From JAHJDR01 sp964609965 (lineage in GTDB: Bacteria > UBA10199 > JADGCS01): a DNA stretch of 64,000 bases. Where the stretch lies: positions 1 to 64,000 of the forward strand of contig CAZSTS010000009.1 of the NCBI GenBank assembly GCA_964609965.1, in the 5' to 3' direction. Below, piece by piece: positions 26,710 to 35,585 of this stretch. The notes below the pieces were generated by a model. It ran no database searches and was not told where the DNA came from. It saw nothing but the letters and a program-made list of their open reading frames with translations. The position numbers and the translations under genes were made by a program. Numbering within the stretch: the stretch's first letter is position 1; every line of letters begins with the position of its first letter.

Positions 26710-27903
26710 ATGCCATTATTTGAATACAAAGGAATTGCCCCCAGCTCTAAAAATGTCAGCGGAGTTGTGGATGCTGAGTCAGAAAGAGCTGCTAGGGCAA
26801 AGTTGCGCAAACAAAGAATTTTTCCCACAAAAATATTACCTCATGGAACTGGTTTTAAAAACGTAAGACTCTTTAATCGAATTAAAGTCGAAGATATTGC
26901 TAGTGTAACAAGGCAGCTTTCTGTGCTTCTTAGCGCAGGCATTCCCCTTGTTGATTCACTCGAGGCAGTACAAGACCAAGCAGAACATCCAACGCTGCGA
27001 AAAGCCTTTACAGAAATTAAAGACAAAGTGAGCGAGGGGGCGAGGTTGGGTGATTGCATGCAATCATACCCTAAGATTTTTGATAATATCTTTATTCACA
27101 TGGTTAAGGCTGGTGAGGCAGCAGGTTCTCTCGATATTGTTCTAGAAAGATTGGCATCTTTCAAAGAAGCTCAGGCAGAGCTAAAAGCAACCGTTAAAAG
27201 CGCCATGACCTATCCGATTATCATGGTTATTATTTCGATCGCAATGTTGGGCTATTTATTCACAAGCGTTGTGCCAAAAATTACACAAGTCATCATTAAA
27301 CAAAAAACCGTTCTTCCTTTGCCTACTCAGATTGTGATGGGAATTACAGATGTTGTTCTTGGTTATTGGTGGTTAATAGGGCTTGGTATTTTTCTTTTGA
27401 TACTCATGTTTTTAGCGTGGAAGAAAAAACCAAATGGACGACTCAAAGTCGATGAGTGGAAATTACACGCACCCGTTTTTGGGGAACTAAATATCAAAAT
27501 TGCTGTTGCGCGGTTTGCCAGGACACTAAGCACGCTTCTTAGCAGTGGGGTGCAGCTTCTTCCAGGGCTTGAAATAGTGAAAAGTATTTTGAATAATATG
27601 GTTTTAGCAAAAGTTATTGAAGAAGTAATGCTAAACGTTAAAGAAGGGGAGTCTTTAGCAGAGCCCCTCACACGCTCAGGTAGGTTTCCTAACATGTTTT
27701 TGCATATGGTGCGCATTGGAGAAAAAACAGGTCAGCTTGAGGCTATGTTAGAACGTGTAGCAAATACATACGACAAAGAGGTTGATAATTATATCAAAGG
27801 AATGACTTCTCTTTTGACACCCGTTATGCTTGTGTTTATGGGGGCAATGATAGCCCTTATTGTGGCAGCTGTTTTGTTGCCTATATTACAGATTTCGGGT
27901 TAG
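26710..27903 (+). CDS. gspF: Type II secretion inner-membrane platform protein GspF
   Basis: Polytopic platform protein. It begins PLFEYKGIAPSSKNVSGVVDAES, the GspF/PilC N-terminus, has two homologous T2SF domains each opening with a FARTLSTLLSSG-like motif, and three hydrophobic helices (about 170-195, 215-240 and near the C-terminus). 397 aa, 30 bp after gspE. Confidence 0.95.
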   Translation: MPLFEYKGIAPSSKNVSGVVDAESERAARAKLRKQRIFPTKILPHGTGFKNVRLFNRIKVEDIASVTRQLSVLLSAGIPLVDSLEAVQDQAEHPTLRKAFTEIKDKVSEGARLGDCMQSYPKIFDNIFIHMVKAGEAAGSLDIVLERLASFKEAQAELKATVKSAMTYPIIMVIISIAMLGYLFTSVVPKITQVIIKQKTVLPLPTQIVMGITDVVLGYWWLIGLGIFLLILMFLAWKKKPNGRLKVDEWKLHAPVFGELNIKIAVARFARTLSTLLSSGVQLLPGLEIVKSILNNMVLAKVIEEVMLNVKEGESLAEPLTRSGRFPNMFLHMVRIGEKTGQLEAMLERVANTYDKEVDNYIKGMTSLLTPVMLVFMGAMIALIVAAVLLPILQISG

Positions 27904-27946
27904 AGATGAAAAACAAAAATTTGTTAACTTAATCTATCCGCCTTCG

Positions 27947-27972
27947 CCCTTCGACAAAGCTCAGGGCTATGG
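27947..27972. repeat. Palindromic REP-like element upstream of gspG
   Basis: Contains cccttcgacaaagctcaggg, same family as the elements at 4418 and 24129; lies between gspF and the gspG ribosome site. Confidence 0.6.
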
Positions 27973-27990
27973 CGTGACAAGGGAGGAATA

Positions 27991-28395
27991 ATGTTAAAGT
28001 TGATCAGACGCTTGGATAACAGCATGGGAATGTCACTCATCGAAATATTAATCGTGTTAGGTATTATTGCTGGCGCCTCAGCAGCTATTATGAATGCGGT
28101 TTTTACAAAGGCAGATAAAGCAAGAATTCAACAGGCAAAAACTCAAATAGCAGCTCTTGCTGGCGACATTAAGCAGTATAAATTAGAAAAAGGAAATTAC
28201 CCTGGAACAGAAGAAGGTCTAGATGTTCTTGTTGATTCTGGATATTTAGAAGAAGTCCCTATGGATCCTTGGAACACTGAGTTTATGTACGAGTATCCAG
28301 GCACACATGGTAAAAAGTTTGAAATTTGCTCTGATGGACCAGACGAGGACACAGAAGACGACGACATTTGTAATTACAAAACAGATGAAGAATAA
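27991..28395 (+). CDS. gspG: Major pseudopilin GspG
   Basis: Main subunit of the T2SS pseudopilus. Type IV prepilin signal SMG/MSLIEILIVLGIIAGAS after a 13-residue leader, then QAKTQIAALAGDIKQYKLEKGNYP, the canonical GspG segment, and an acidic calcium-site-like C-terminus (DGPDEDTEDDD). The Gly at -1 is present; the residue after the cleavage site is Met rather than Phe. GGGAGGAATA ribosome site. Confidence 0.95.
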   Translation: MLKLIRRLDNSMGMSLIEILIVLGIIAGASAAIMNAVFTKADKARIQQAKTQIAALAGDIKQYKLEKGNYPGTEEGLDVLVDSGYLEEVPMDPWNTEFMYEYPGTHGKKFEICSDGPDEDTEDDDICNYKTDEE

Positions 28396-28397
28396 AA

Positions 28398-28604
28398 ATG
28401 TTTATAAAAACAATCTATGACAAAAACTGGTCCCTATTAGATGTTTTTATGCTTCTGATTGCGTTTGCAAGTGCCATGGCTTCGATCTTAGCGCCTTTTT
28501 TTTGCGAACCAAAAGAAAAATCTCCTATCGGTTTTAGTGAAATGGTTTCACCACAGGCTGTTTATGATACTGAGATGGCTAAAAACCAAAAACAATCCCC
28601 ATAA
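28398..28604 (+). CDS. Small single-span membrane protein in the T2SS operon
   Basis: 68 residues starting 2 bp after gspG. Residues 12-35 (LLDVFMLLIAFASAMASILAPFF) form a transmembrane helix; the rest is polar. Overlaps the longest gspH reading in another frame. No family recognised. It could be real and coupled to gspG, or a chance frame in the gspG-gspH spacer. Confidence 0.45.
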   Translation: MFIKTIYDKNWSLLDVFMLLIAFASAMASILAPFFCEPKEKSPIGFSEMVSPQAVYDTEMAKNQKQSP

Positions 28605-29253
28605 TGCTTGTTTTTTTTTCGGGCCTTCCTCTCGCTTAGGGATGACCTTGGTAGAGATTTTGGTTGCTCTGAGCATTGTGGCAAGCTTGACTGTGTTTAT
28701 TGTGAGTAGGCTGGGGGATACTGAAGCTAGTAATTTAAGGCGCACATCTGCACAGCTTGTGCGCATGATTAAACAATCCTATATTCAAGCCGCAACCTCT
28801 AGTGTGTATTATCGAATCACTTTTGATTTGTCAGAAGAACCACAACAGTTTCTTCCCTCTTCTTCGTACACGCCTTATTATATTGTAAAAACCGATGATG
28901 AAATAGAAGCCATTAGACTAAAAAATGAAGAGCGGCTTGACGAAGATGAGGCTGTTAGTAGCTCTGTGGGGACAGGAGATTTTGCTGAATTAGAAGATGA
29001 TCTTGTAGAGATAACTTATGTGCCAGAAAACATCAAAATCATGGACATTCAAACTGAAAGCCAAGAAGCGCCTGTCACAGAAGGGGCAGTACAGCTTTAT
29101 TTTTTTCCAAAAGGATATACTGAGTTTGCAGTGATTCATTTAAGTACTGAAAGCGAAACAGGTTTTATGACTTTAATTGTAAGTCCTTTGACTGGCGAGG
29201 TAGAGGTCGTTCCTGAATATATTGAATATGATGATGCAAAAGAGAGGGAATAA
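28537..29253 (+). CDS. gspH: Minor pseudopilin GspH
   Basis: Prepilin signal RLG/MTLVEILVALSIVASL followed by a soluble domain of about 180 residues, the organisation of GspH. The start is uncertain: GTG at 28537 or ATG at 28564 give a leader of 26-35 residues, longer than usual. Position between gspG and gspI supports the assignment. Confidence 0.85.
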   Translation: MKWFHHRLFMILRWLKTKNNPHNACFFFGPSSRLGMTLVEILVALSIVASLTVFIVSRLGDTEASNLRRTSAQLVRMIKQSYIQAATSSVYYRITFDLSEEPQQFLPSSSYTPYYIVKTDDEIEAIRLKNEERLDEDEAVSSSVGTGDFAELEDDLVEITYVPENIKIMDIQTESQEAPVTEGAVQLYFFPKGYTEFAVIHLSTESETGFMTLIVSPLTGEVEVVPEYIEYDDAKERE

Positions 29254-29320
29254 AAAGATAAACATGTTGTCAAAAAATGCGGACCTGCCGCTTTTGACCT
29301 TTCTGGGGGTAGGGAGCAGG

Positions 29321-29403
29321 ATTGCTAGTAAGGCATTATTAATTATTCACCGGGCCCCCAGTCAGCACAAGGCTGACAGCCCTTACAACGCCTTACTAGC
29401 AAT
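29321..29403. repeat. 83-bp inverted-repeat element between gspH and gspI
   Basis: Perfect 14-bp terminal inverted repeats (attgctagtaaggc / gccttactagcaat) enclose a second hairpin (gtcagc / gctgac) and a GGGCCC palindrome. It occupies an otherwise unusual 179-bp gap in a tightly packed operon. Confidence 0.75.
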
Positions 29404-29432
29404 AAGTAGGGGGGGGTGGGGAAGAGAAGAGA

Positions 29433-29924
29433 ATGAAAGTTAAAAGAAACAATCTAGGTTTTTCGCTGCTCGAAATATTGATTGCTGTTAGCATTCTGGC
29501 TGGCTCTGTGGGTGTGTTTCTCACGCGTGCAGAAAATTCATCCCGGCTCGTTATCGAAGACAGAAAAGAGCTTGTTGCCATAACATTGGCAAATAATAAA
29601 ATGATCGAAACAGAAAGAGAAATTCAAGACGATCTTGCTCGAGGTAAGTTTGTTGATGAGTTGGAAGAAAAAGGAAGTTTTGAAGATCCTTTTCAAGATT
29701 TCTCCTGGGTTTATGCTGTAAGAAAGATCGAAATTCCTGTTGTCGAAACAGGAGAAGAAGGCCAGTCTGTCGTGGCCATGGCAGTGATAAAAAATGTTAT
29801 GAAAGAAATATCTAAAGCAGTTCGCGAGGTTAAATTAACTGTTTATTGGGGAGAGACAAATCCAGAAACAAAGGAACCAGAAAAATCTTTTTCACTCATC
29901 ACACATGTGGTGAATATTAAGTGA
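29433..29924 (+). CDS. gspI: Minor pseudopilin GspI
   Basis: Prepilin signal LG/FSLLEILIAVSILAGSVG with the expected Phe after cleavage, followed by ITLANNKMIETEREIQ, typical of GspI. 163 aa, with a predicted soluble beta domain at the C-terminus. Ribosome site GAAGAGAAG upstream. Its stop codon runs into a seven-unit heptamer repeat. Confidence 0.9.
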   Translation: MKVKRNNLGFSLLEILIAVSILAGSVGVFLTRAENSSRLVIEDRKELVAITLANNKMIETEREIQDDLARGKFVDELEEKGSFEDPFQDFSWVYAVRKIEIPVVETGEEGQSVVAMAVIKNVMKEISKAVREVKLTVYWGETNPETKEPEKSFSLITHVVNIK

Positions 29925-29969
29925 TTCGTGAATCGTGGATAGTGGGTCGTGAATAGTGAATGGTGGATC
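29921..29969. repeat. Heptamer tandem repeat (7 units), GTGRATM
   Basis: Units gtgattc, gtgaatc, gtggata, gtgggtc, gtgaata, gtgaatg, gtggatc fill the gspI-gspJ gap exactly. Longest array in the window, same consensus as the array at 17464. Confidence 0.8.
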
Positions 29970-29975
29970 GAAAAG

Positions 29976-30653
29976 ATGCTTATTAAAAGAAAAAACAAAA
30001 AAGGATTTACCCTTTTAGAAGTCCTTATTTCAATTGGCATTTTGGCCACAATGATGTTGTCTGTGACTCAAATTACAGACGGGATATTGAGTAAAAAAGA
30101 ACGTAATGATGAGCGGATGTCTTTGCACCACAGCGTTGTTATCACGGTAACAAAAATTAAAGATGATTTGAACATGGCTTTTTTGGCAGATTCAAAGTTT
30201 CAAGGTAAGAATGCTGTTTATAAGTCAGGATTTCTGGGTGCTGAAGATAGCATGAATTTTTCCACGATGAGTAATGTCCACTTTCATAAAAACAAAGCAG
30301 AAACTGATCAAAACCATGTTGGTTATTTTATAGAGAAGAATGATCGAGGCTATTTTGATCTCAAGCGTCGGCAAACAGACTATCTGCTTGATGATCTTGA
30401 AAAAGGTGGAGAATCCTTTATTTTGCTAAGAGATGTGAGCGAGTTTGAGTTAGAGTACTATGATTCAAACAAAAAGGACTGGCAACAAAAGTGGGATACG
30501 GGATCAGCTTCTGCAGCAGGAAAGTTGCCTCAAATAGTAAAAGTTAAGTTTACAAAAATGGGAGAAGAAGAGGCTGATGAAAGAGATAGAAAAGAGCATT
30601 ATTATGAATTTTTAGTAGAAGTTCCTATGTATAACACCAAAATAAGTTTTTAA
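29976..30653 (+). CDS. gspJ: Minor pseudopilin GspJ
   Basis: Prepilin signal KKG/FTLLEVLISIGILATMM, then a 190-residue soluble domain containing FELEYYDSNKKDWQQKW, the typical GspJ aromatic block. The ATG at 29976 gives a 9-residue leader and is preferred over a frame start inside the heptamer repeat. Confidence 0.9.
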   Translation: MLIKRKNKKGFTLLEVLISIGILATMMLSVTQITDGILSKKERNDERMSLHHSVVITVTKIKDDLNMAFLADSKFQGKNAVYKSGFLGAEDSMNFSTMSNVHFHKNKAETDQNHVGYFIEKNDRGYFDLKRRQTDYLLDDLEKGGESFILLRDVSEFELEYYDSNKKDWQQKWDTGSASAAGKLPQIVKVKFTKMGEEEADERDRKEHYYEFLVEVPMYNTKISF

Positions 30654-30660
30654 ATATCGT

Positions 30661-30688
30661 GTAGGGGCACGGCGTGCCGTGCCCCTAC
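30661..30688. repeat. 28-bp near-perfect palindrome between gspJ and gspK
   Basis: Arms gtaggggcacggc / gccgtgcccctac with a 2-nt centre. GC-rich hairpin of a type widely dispersed in environmental bacteria; could act as an mRNA processing or stability element. Confidence 0.7.
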
Positions 30689-30709
30689 AATGTGGACGAA
30701 ATCGTTACT

Positions 30710-32023
30710 ATGAAAAAACCTAAGCACAACCAACGCGGAGCAGCTCTTATTCTTGTTATAGCGGCTATTACTTTTCTCACAATGCTTTCGTTAGATATGT
30801 TTGATGATTCATTGGTGAACCATCAGCTGGCCTTAAATTATAGGTCTCGAGTTCAATCTTATTATTTGGCAAAATCAGCCTTCAATTTTTCAAAAATGCT
30901 TCTTTATTATAATAAAAAAGTTGAAAGCTCGCTTTCTAAAAAAAGTACGAGCTTAGCGGATTTAGGTTATGAGCCCTTGTACAAGATGATTCCGTTAAGC
31001 AGCGAGGCCTTAAGGGCCATGGTGGCGATGGGGCAAATGGGGGCGCAGACTGAAGACGAGGATGCGGTGGACGAAGATACGATGGATGAAAGTGAGGAGG
31101 AAGAGGTTGCGGCCAGTGGGGTGAGCATGCTTGAACAAGAGGATGTCGAGGAATTTTTAGGGTTTGAAGGAGATTTTGATAGTGAAATTAGCGAAGAACA
31201 ATCAAAGTATTCTGTAAATGCTATTTCAAAAATGACCTCAACATCATCAAGTTATGATATGCAAAAAAAGGTTCTTTATTCCTTGTTAATGGCGCCCGAG
31301 TTTAAAACCTTCTTTGAAAATCAGCGTTCCGATGCCGAAGACCTCGTTCATGCCATATCTGATTTTGTAGATTCTAATTCAGCGATTAATGAATTTGATG
31401 GGGTTGAAAGGGGAAATGAAGTTTCTCTTTATGGAGGAGATGTTCCCTATAGTGTAAAGAATTCTGCGCTTCTTACCTTGTCTGAGTTACGTCTGGTTTC
31501 TGGAATGGGAGATGATATTTATGAAACGCTTAAACCCCTTGTTACGGTCTATCATACAAGTGACAAGGTTAATATTTGCCTTGCTGACAGTGAAACGGTT
31601 GATGCCCTCATAGCCCATTTTACTAAATACGCAGAATGCACAAGCCCCCTTGATGAGGAAGATGATGCTGAAGAAATTACAGAAATTAGGGATGATATTC
31701 TATCGAGTTGTCCCAGTAAAACAGATGTTGCCATCGCTCTTAATTTAAAACTGGGGTTAACGTCAGCCTCTGATGTTAGCGCATCGAGCACGAGTACAAC
31801 CTCAACCTCAACCACAACCACAACTTCGAGCACGAGTTCGAGCTCCTCTAAAGTAACAGGCTGCGCAATACAGTTTGAAGACCTGTTGTCTGAGGACAAT
31901 GACATTTTTGAGATTAAAGCCAGAGGAAATGTAGGTAATGTAGAGACAATAATTAATATTATTTTGGATGCTAGTAGCAGTCAGGCTAAGAAGTGGAGTA
32001 TTCTTTATTATCAGGTTAATTAA
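30710..32023 (+). CDS. gspK: Minor pseudopilin GspK
   Basis: Tip pseudopilin. The signal is RG/AALILVIAAITFLTML, and a large periplasmic domain follows. Two unusual low-complexity parts: an acidic run (about 120-175, EDEDAVDEDTMDESEEEE) and a Ser/Thr run near the C-terminus (SASSTSTTSTSTTTTTSS) coded by short direct repeats. The helix-hairpin-helix-like segment LTLSELRLVSGMGDDIYETL is family-typical. An upstream frame start lies in the palindrome and is rejected. Confidence 0.88.
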   Translation: MKKPKHNQRGAALILVIAAITFLTMLSLDMFDDSLVNHQLALNYRSRVQSYYLAKSAFNFSKMLLYYNKKVESSLSKKSTSLADLGYEPLYKMIPLSSEALRAMVAMGQMGAQTEDEDAVDEDTMDESEEEEVAASGVSMLEQEDVEEFLGFEGDFDSEISEEQSKYSVNAISKMTSTSSSYDMQKKVLYSLLMAPEFKTFFENQRSDAEDLVHAISDFVDSNSAINEFDGVERGNEVSLYGGDVPYSVKNSALLTLSELRLVSGMGDDIYETLKPLVTVYHTSDKVNICLADSETVDALIAHFTKYAECTSPLDEEDDAEEITEIRDDILSSCPSKTDVAIALNLKLGLTSASDVSASSTSTTSTSTTTTTSSTSSSSSKVTGCAIQFEDLLSEDNDIFEIKARGNVGNVETIINIILDASSSQAKKWSILYYQVN

Positions 32024-32024
32024 T

Positions 32025-32124
32025 GGTTCTGCTGAAAAATCCGCCTTGTATCTACGTATTTTTTGGGAAAACCCAGTAGTTCTGCTGAAAAATGCACATC
32101 TACTGCGAGAGAAAGAATCTCTCG
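32025..32124. repeat. Two direct copies of the TCTGCTGAAAAAT repeat and a hairpin
   Basis: ttctgctgaaaaat occurs at about 32027 and 32080. The second copy continues gcacatctactgcg and enters a perfect 8-bp hairpin (gcgagaga / tctctcgc, 32106-32124 region). Located between gspK and gspL. Confidence 0.6.
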
Positions 32125-32212
32125 CTACGCAATGATACGACTGTTGCAGCAATAGCGGGCATTGCATTATTTTCTTTAGGATTTTGTAAACTTGTAATAC
32201 AAGATTAAGGGT

Positions 32213-33841
32213 ATGTCACAAAGCATATTAGGTATTGACCTCGGCACGTATTCAATAAAAATCCTTCGCCTAGAAAGGCATATGCAAGAACTGCATTTAT
32301 TGGATTTTTTTGATTTGCCTCTCAATACCCATTCTCGTCAACACCATGATGAACAAGTTCAAGAGGTTCTTTCAAAGTTTTTTTCGGAACATTCATTTAA
32401 GGCCGATGTTATTTGCATGAGTCTTCCAGGTCATCTCTTGTCTTCTAGAATTCTCGATGTCCCTTTTACAAATACTAAAAAAATTAGCCAAGTTGTCGCT
32501 TTTGAGCTTGAGGGGCACATTCCTTTTCAAATCGAGAACGTTTTTTGGGACCACCATGTTCTCAACCAAGAAGACAACCAATCAAACATTCTTTGTACGT
32601 ATACTTATGAAGAAAATGTCAGCAAATACCTCGATTGTTTAACAAGTGTGAATGTTGATGCAAAGTATTTGGGGGCTGATATTGCTGATATGGCTGGGAT
32701 TGCCCAAGTCGCCGTGTTACCTTCTGAGGGGTTTTATGCGATTTGTGATATTGGTCATACAAAAACAAATCTCTTAATCATGAAGGGGAAAGAGCTCAAG
32801 TATGCACGAACAATAGGCATAGGAGGTCACCACTTTACGAGAGCCATTCAAAGAATTTTTAACCTTAATTACGAAAAAGCTGAGGCGCTTAAAATTTCCC
32901 GTGGAAAACTCTTTATTCGAGAACAAGACTCCGACCAGGTATCACGCATATTATCAAAGGTTGCTGATGAACTTGTTTCATCAATGAAGCAAACGTTTAT
33001 GGGGGCCTCAAAGTATTATAACAACCTCACTTTGCCTGCAATTTATTGCTGTGGTGGTGGAACGCGGCTAGTCGGGATTATAGAGCATCTGGCTTTTCAT
33101 TTGAGAACAAATGTCTTTGAACTCGAAGCGCTTACTTTAACCAATCATCACTTTGAAGATCCAGATGAGGTCAATCGTGTTATTCCACAGGTTTTGTCAA
33201 CGGCGATTAGGCCTATTTATTTGAATCGTGTTCCTAGAATTAATTTTAGAAAAGGCCCCTTTGCTTTTAAACAGGATTTGCAGGTTATAACGAAGGAATT
33301 GAAATCAATAGGCGTCTTTTTTGTTCTTATTTTCATGTTGGGAATCGTTTATTATTTCTTTGCTGACCACCATTATTCAGGAAAGATCGTTCAAATAAAT
33401 AAAAAAGTAGAAGACACAATAAAAAAAGAATATAAAGAGATTCAAATAGCTAAGAGCCCTAAGCGGGGAAGCAAGAAAAAACGTCGCAAATTGAAGGGGT
33501 ATTTAAATAGCGTAAATAGTAAAATTAAAGAATTCGAAGAAGTGGCTTCTGACGGAGGATCTTCAGAGAACGTTTTGCAAATAATGCAAGAAATATCTAC
33601 ACGACTCCCTTCGAAACAAGAGGTCAATTTTGAAACAAAAGAATTTGTTTTTGCAGACAACTTTTTACGTTTGAGTGCTACAACAAATGACACGCTTAAC
33701 GTAGAAAAAATCGTAGAAGCCTTAAAAAAATCAGAAATGTTTGCAGACATAACATCAACAGATGCGCAGCCAAAACCTGGTGGAACCTGGGACTTTACTT
33801 TGAAAATCGACATCAAAAAAATGGCGGGCACGTCGGAATAA
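32213..33841 (+). CDS. gspL: Type II secretion protein GspL (PilM-like plus PilN-like)
   Basis: Bitopic platform protein. Cytoplasmic actin-like domain starts ILGIDLGTYSIKILRLE and includes YAICDIGHTKTNLLIM and IYCCGGGTRLVGI, as in PilM. One transmembrane helix (about 365-385, FFVLIFMLGIVYYFF) is followed by a periplasmic ferredoxin-like domain. 542 aa. The actin-like core keeps more nucleotide-fold motifs than in gammaproteobacterial GspL. Confidence 0.9.
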   Translation: MSQSILGIDLGTYSIKILRLERHMQELHLLDFFDLPLNTHSRQHHDEQVQEVLSKFFSEHSFKADVICMSLPGHLLSSRILDVPFTNTKKISQVVAFELEGHIPFQIENVFWDHHVLNQEDNQSNILCTYTYEENVSKYLDCLTSVNVDAKYLGADIADMAGIAQVAVLPSEGFYAICDIGHTKTNLLIMKGKELKYARTIGIGGHHFTRAIQRIFNLNYEKAEALKISRGKLFIREQDSDQVSRILSKVADELVSSMKQTFMGASKYYNNLTLPAIYCCGGGTRLVGIIEHLAFHLRTNVFELEALTLTNHHFEDPDEVNRVIPQVLSTAIRPIYLNRVPRINFRKGPFAFKQDLQVITKELKSIGVFFVLIFMLGIVYYFFADHHYSGKIVQINKKVEDTIKKEYKEIQIAKSPKRGSKKKRRKLKGYLNSVNSKIKEFEEVASDGGSSENVLQIMQEISTRLPSKQEVNFETKEFVFADNFLRLSATTNDTLNVEKIVEALKKSEMFADITSTDAQPKPGGTWDFTLKIDIKKMAGTSE

Positions 33842-33853
33842 ACGTGATTACTT

Positions 33854-34450
33854 ATGGCATCATTTGATTTAAATAAAATTCGCTCCAAACTTAATTTTGA
33901 TGAGCTGTATAACAATTTCCTGTGGCTCGATAAAAAACAACAATACCTTGTGGCAGGAGTTCTTGTTGTTGTTTTGATGCTTGTCATGATTTTGCCAGTT
34001 AACTGTGTTTCTTCAAAGCTAAATGAAAGAGAAAAGGAGTATCGCGAAGTTACAAAGACGGCAACAGAGCTTTACGATAGGTTGGCAAAGTTTCAAGGCT
34101 TAAGGCAGGGTGTAAATACTGTTGGTGGTAGATCGGCTAAATTGGGATCAGACCCTCTTAAGCGAATTATTTATCAAATCACAGATGATGTGGGAATTGA
34201 TAGACATAAAGCCACGCTTAAAACAATTCCCGAAATTCAAAAAGGTGTTTTTGTAGAAGAAGGCAAAGAGCTGACCATTAGAAATATTGATTTTGATCAG
34301 ACCATACAGCTCCTTGAAAAATTGGTTAACTATTCAAAGGTGCCTGTAAGGGTAAAGAAGCTAACTATCAAAGCAGACAGGCGCAACAAGCAGAGAATGA
34401 GCTCTGTCGTGATGACAGTTACCATATTAAAACAAAACCAAGAAACTTAA
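33854..34450 (+). CDS. gspM: Type II secretion protein GspM
   Basis: 198 residues with one N-terminal transmembrane helix (about 35-55, YLVAGVLVVVLMLVMILP), a coiled-coil (EREKEYREVTKTATELYDRLA) and a small C-terminal domain ending in VRVKKLTIKAD...VVMTVTIL, the GspM/PilO layout. Assigned from architecture and from its place after gspL. Confidence 0.82.
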   Translation: MASFDLNKIRSKLNFDELYNNFLWLDKKQQYLVAGVLVVVLMLVMILPVNCVSSKLNEREKEYREVTKTATELYDRLAKFQGLRQGVNTVGGRSAKLGSDPLKRIIYQITDDVGIDRHKATLKTIPEIQKGVFVEEGKELTIRNIDFDQTIQLLEKLVNYSKVPVRVKKLTIKADRRNKQRMSSVVMTVTILKQNQET

Positions 34451-34463
34451 GAAGGAAGTTGCT

Positions 34464-35408
34464 TTGAATAAAGCTGCACAGATAATTTTATATTTATTTA
34501 CAGGTCTTATAGCCCTTATTTTTTTCATATTACTGTTTTTTCCTTTGGATACTGTCATAGGGCATTTTTTAGCAAAGGTAGAAGAAGTAACAAAAAATCA
34601 ATATAGTGTTTCTGTGTCAGAGATTGATGCAAGCCTGATTTTTGATACGGAGTTTTCAGATTTTAGGGTTTTTGAAAAAGGCAAAGAAATATTCTATGTA
34701 CCAAATCTTGAAGTAGGTTTTTCACTGTTTTCTTTTTTAGGAGAGAATACTGACGTCAGTTTTGACGCCAACTATAAAGAAGGAAAAATACAAGGCCGTG
34801 TCTCTTTTACGATCCAAGGATCAACCGTTAAAATTGACGTAGTAGATGTTACAATCAAAAAGGTTTCTCTTTCTGAACTCAAATTTATAAATAGTTATCT
34901 TGGTTCACTGAAATACCCCATTAAATTACAGGGCATTTTAGAGGGGTCTGTGTATGTTCTTTTGGAAAAGAATGTTAAAACAAGTGAAGCAGAGATTAAT
35001 CTAAAACTACAAGACACAAAAGTAGCCGCAATACCCATTGAGGCTTTCAAACTAGAAGTTCCCGAAATGGAATTAGCGCTTGGCAAAAAACATGTAGAAA
35101 TCGATGGCTTATTAACAAATGGAACGATCACATTAAACAAACTCTCAATTCCAGGGCCTGACGCGGTCTTAGATATTACAGGGACGGCTCGCTTGAATCG
35201 TAAATTTCAGATAATTAGAACAACTATGGATGGTAAGTTTTCTTTTTCGGAAAAAGTAATAGAACAGTTTCCTCTCATATCATTGCTTGATTCTTACAAA
35301 ACCTCGGATGGCACCTTTCCTCTGAGCATCAGGGGGGGGTGGAAAAATCCAAAGATCAAAGTTGGAGAAATGCAAATCATGGACCTTTTAAAGCAAGGAA
35401 GCTTCTAA
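34464..35408 (+). CDS. gspN: Type II secretion protein GspN
   Basis: Single N-terminal helix (about 8-28) followed by a beta-rich periplasmic domain with AsmA-like repeats; C-terminal PLSIRGGWKNPKIKV is typical of the delta/Leptospira-type GspN. Starts with TTG after AAGGAAG. It closes the operon. gspC and gspD, which usually accompany this set, are not in the window. Confidence 0.82.
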   Translation: MNKAAQIILYLFTGLIALIFFILLFFPLDTVIGHFLAKVEEVTKNQYSVSVSEIDASLIFDTEFSDFRVFEKGKEIFYVPNLEVGFSLFSFLGENTDVSFDANYKEGKIQGRVSFTIQGSTVKIDVVDVTIKKVSLSELKFINSYLGSLKYPIKLQGILEGSVYVLLEKNVKTSEAEINLKLQDTKVAAIPIEAFKLEVPEMELALGKKHVEIDGLLTNGTITLNKLSIPGPDAVLDITGTARLNRKFQIIRTTMDGKFSFSEKVIEQFPLISLLDSYKTSDGTFPLSIRGGWKNPKIKVGEMQIMDLLKQGSF

Positions 35409-35522
35409 GGTCTTAGGATTTCAGTAGTTTTGAGCCTGTGGTTGGATTGACACAAAGCCTAATCGCAGGTTATGCACTGGCTTTACCTTAATTAGGATAT
35501 TTAATTGACCCAGCATAAGTAT

Positions 35523-35566
35523 TTTTAACCTTTAATCCGCACTATGGTACGGATTAAAAGTTAAAA
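35523..35566. promoter_or_regulatory. Candidate operator: 17-bp inverted repeat upstream of the RHH regulator
   Basis: Arms ttttaacctttaatccg (35523-35539) and cggattaaaagttaaaa (35550-35566) match as inverted copies with one mismatch and a 10-bp centre. It ends 19 bp before the regulator start, so autoregulation is a natural reading. Confidence 0.65.
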
Positions 35567-35585
35567 TGCTATATCCTGACAAGCC

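Noticed and set aside
29321..29403. Integron attC site
   Set aside because: The arms lack the GTTRRRY/RYYYAAC core pair and no cassette boundary or integrase is nearby.
29222..29443. 73-residue ORF across the gspH-gspI gap
   Set aside because: Starts inside gspH, is translated through the inverted-repeat element, has no good ribosome site and no recognisable feature.
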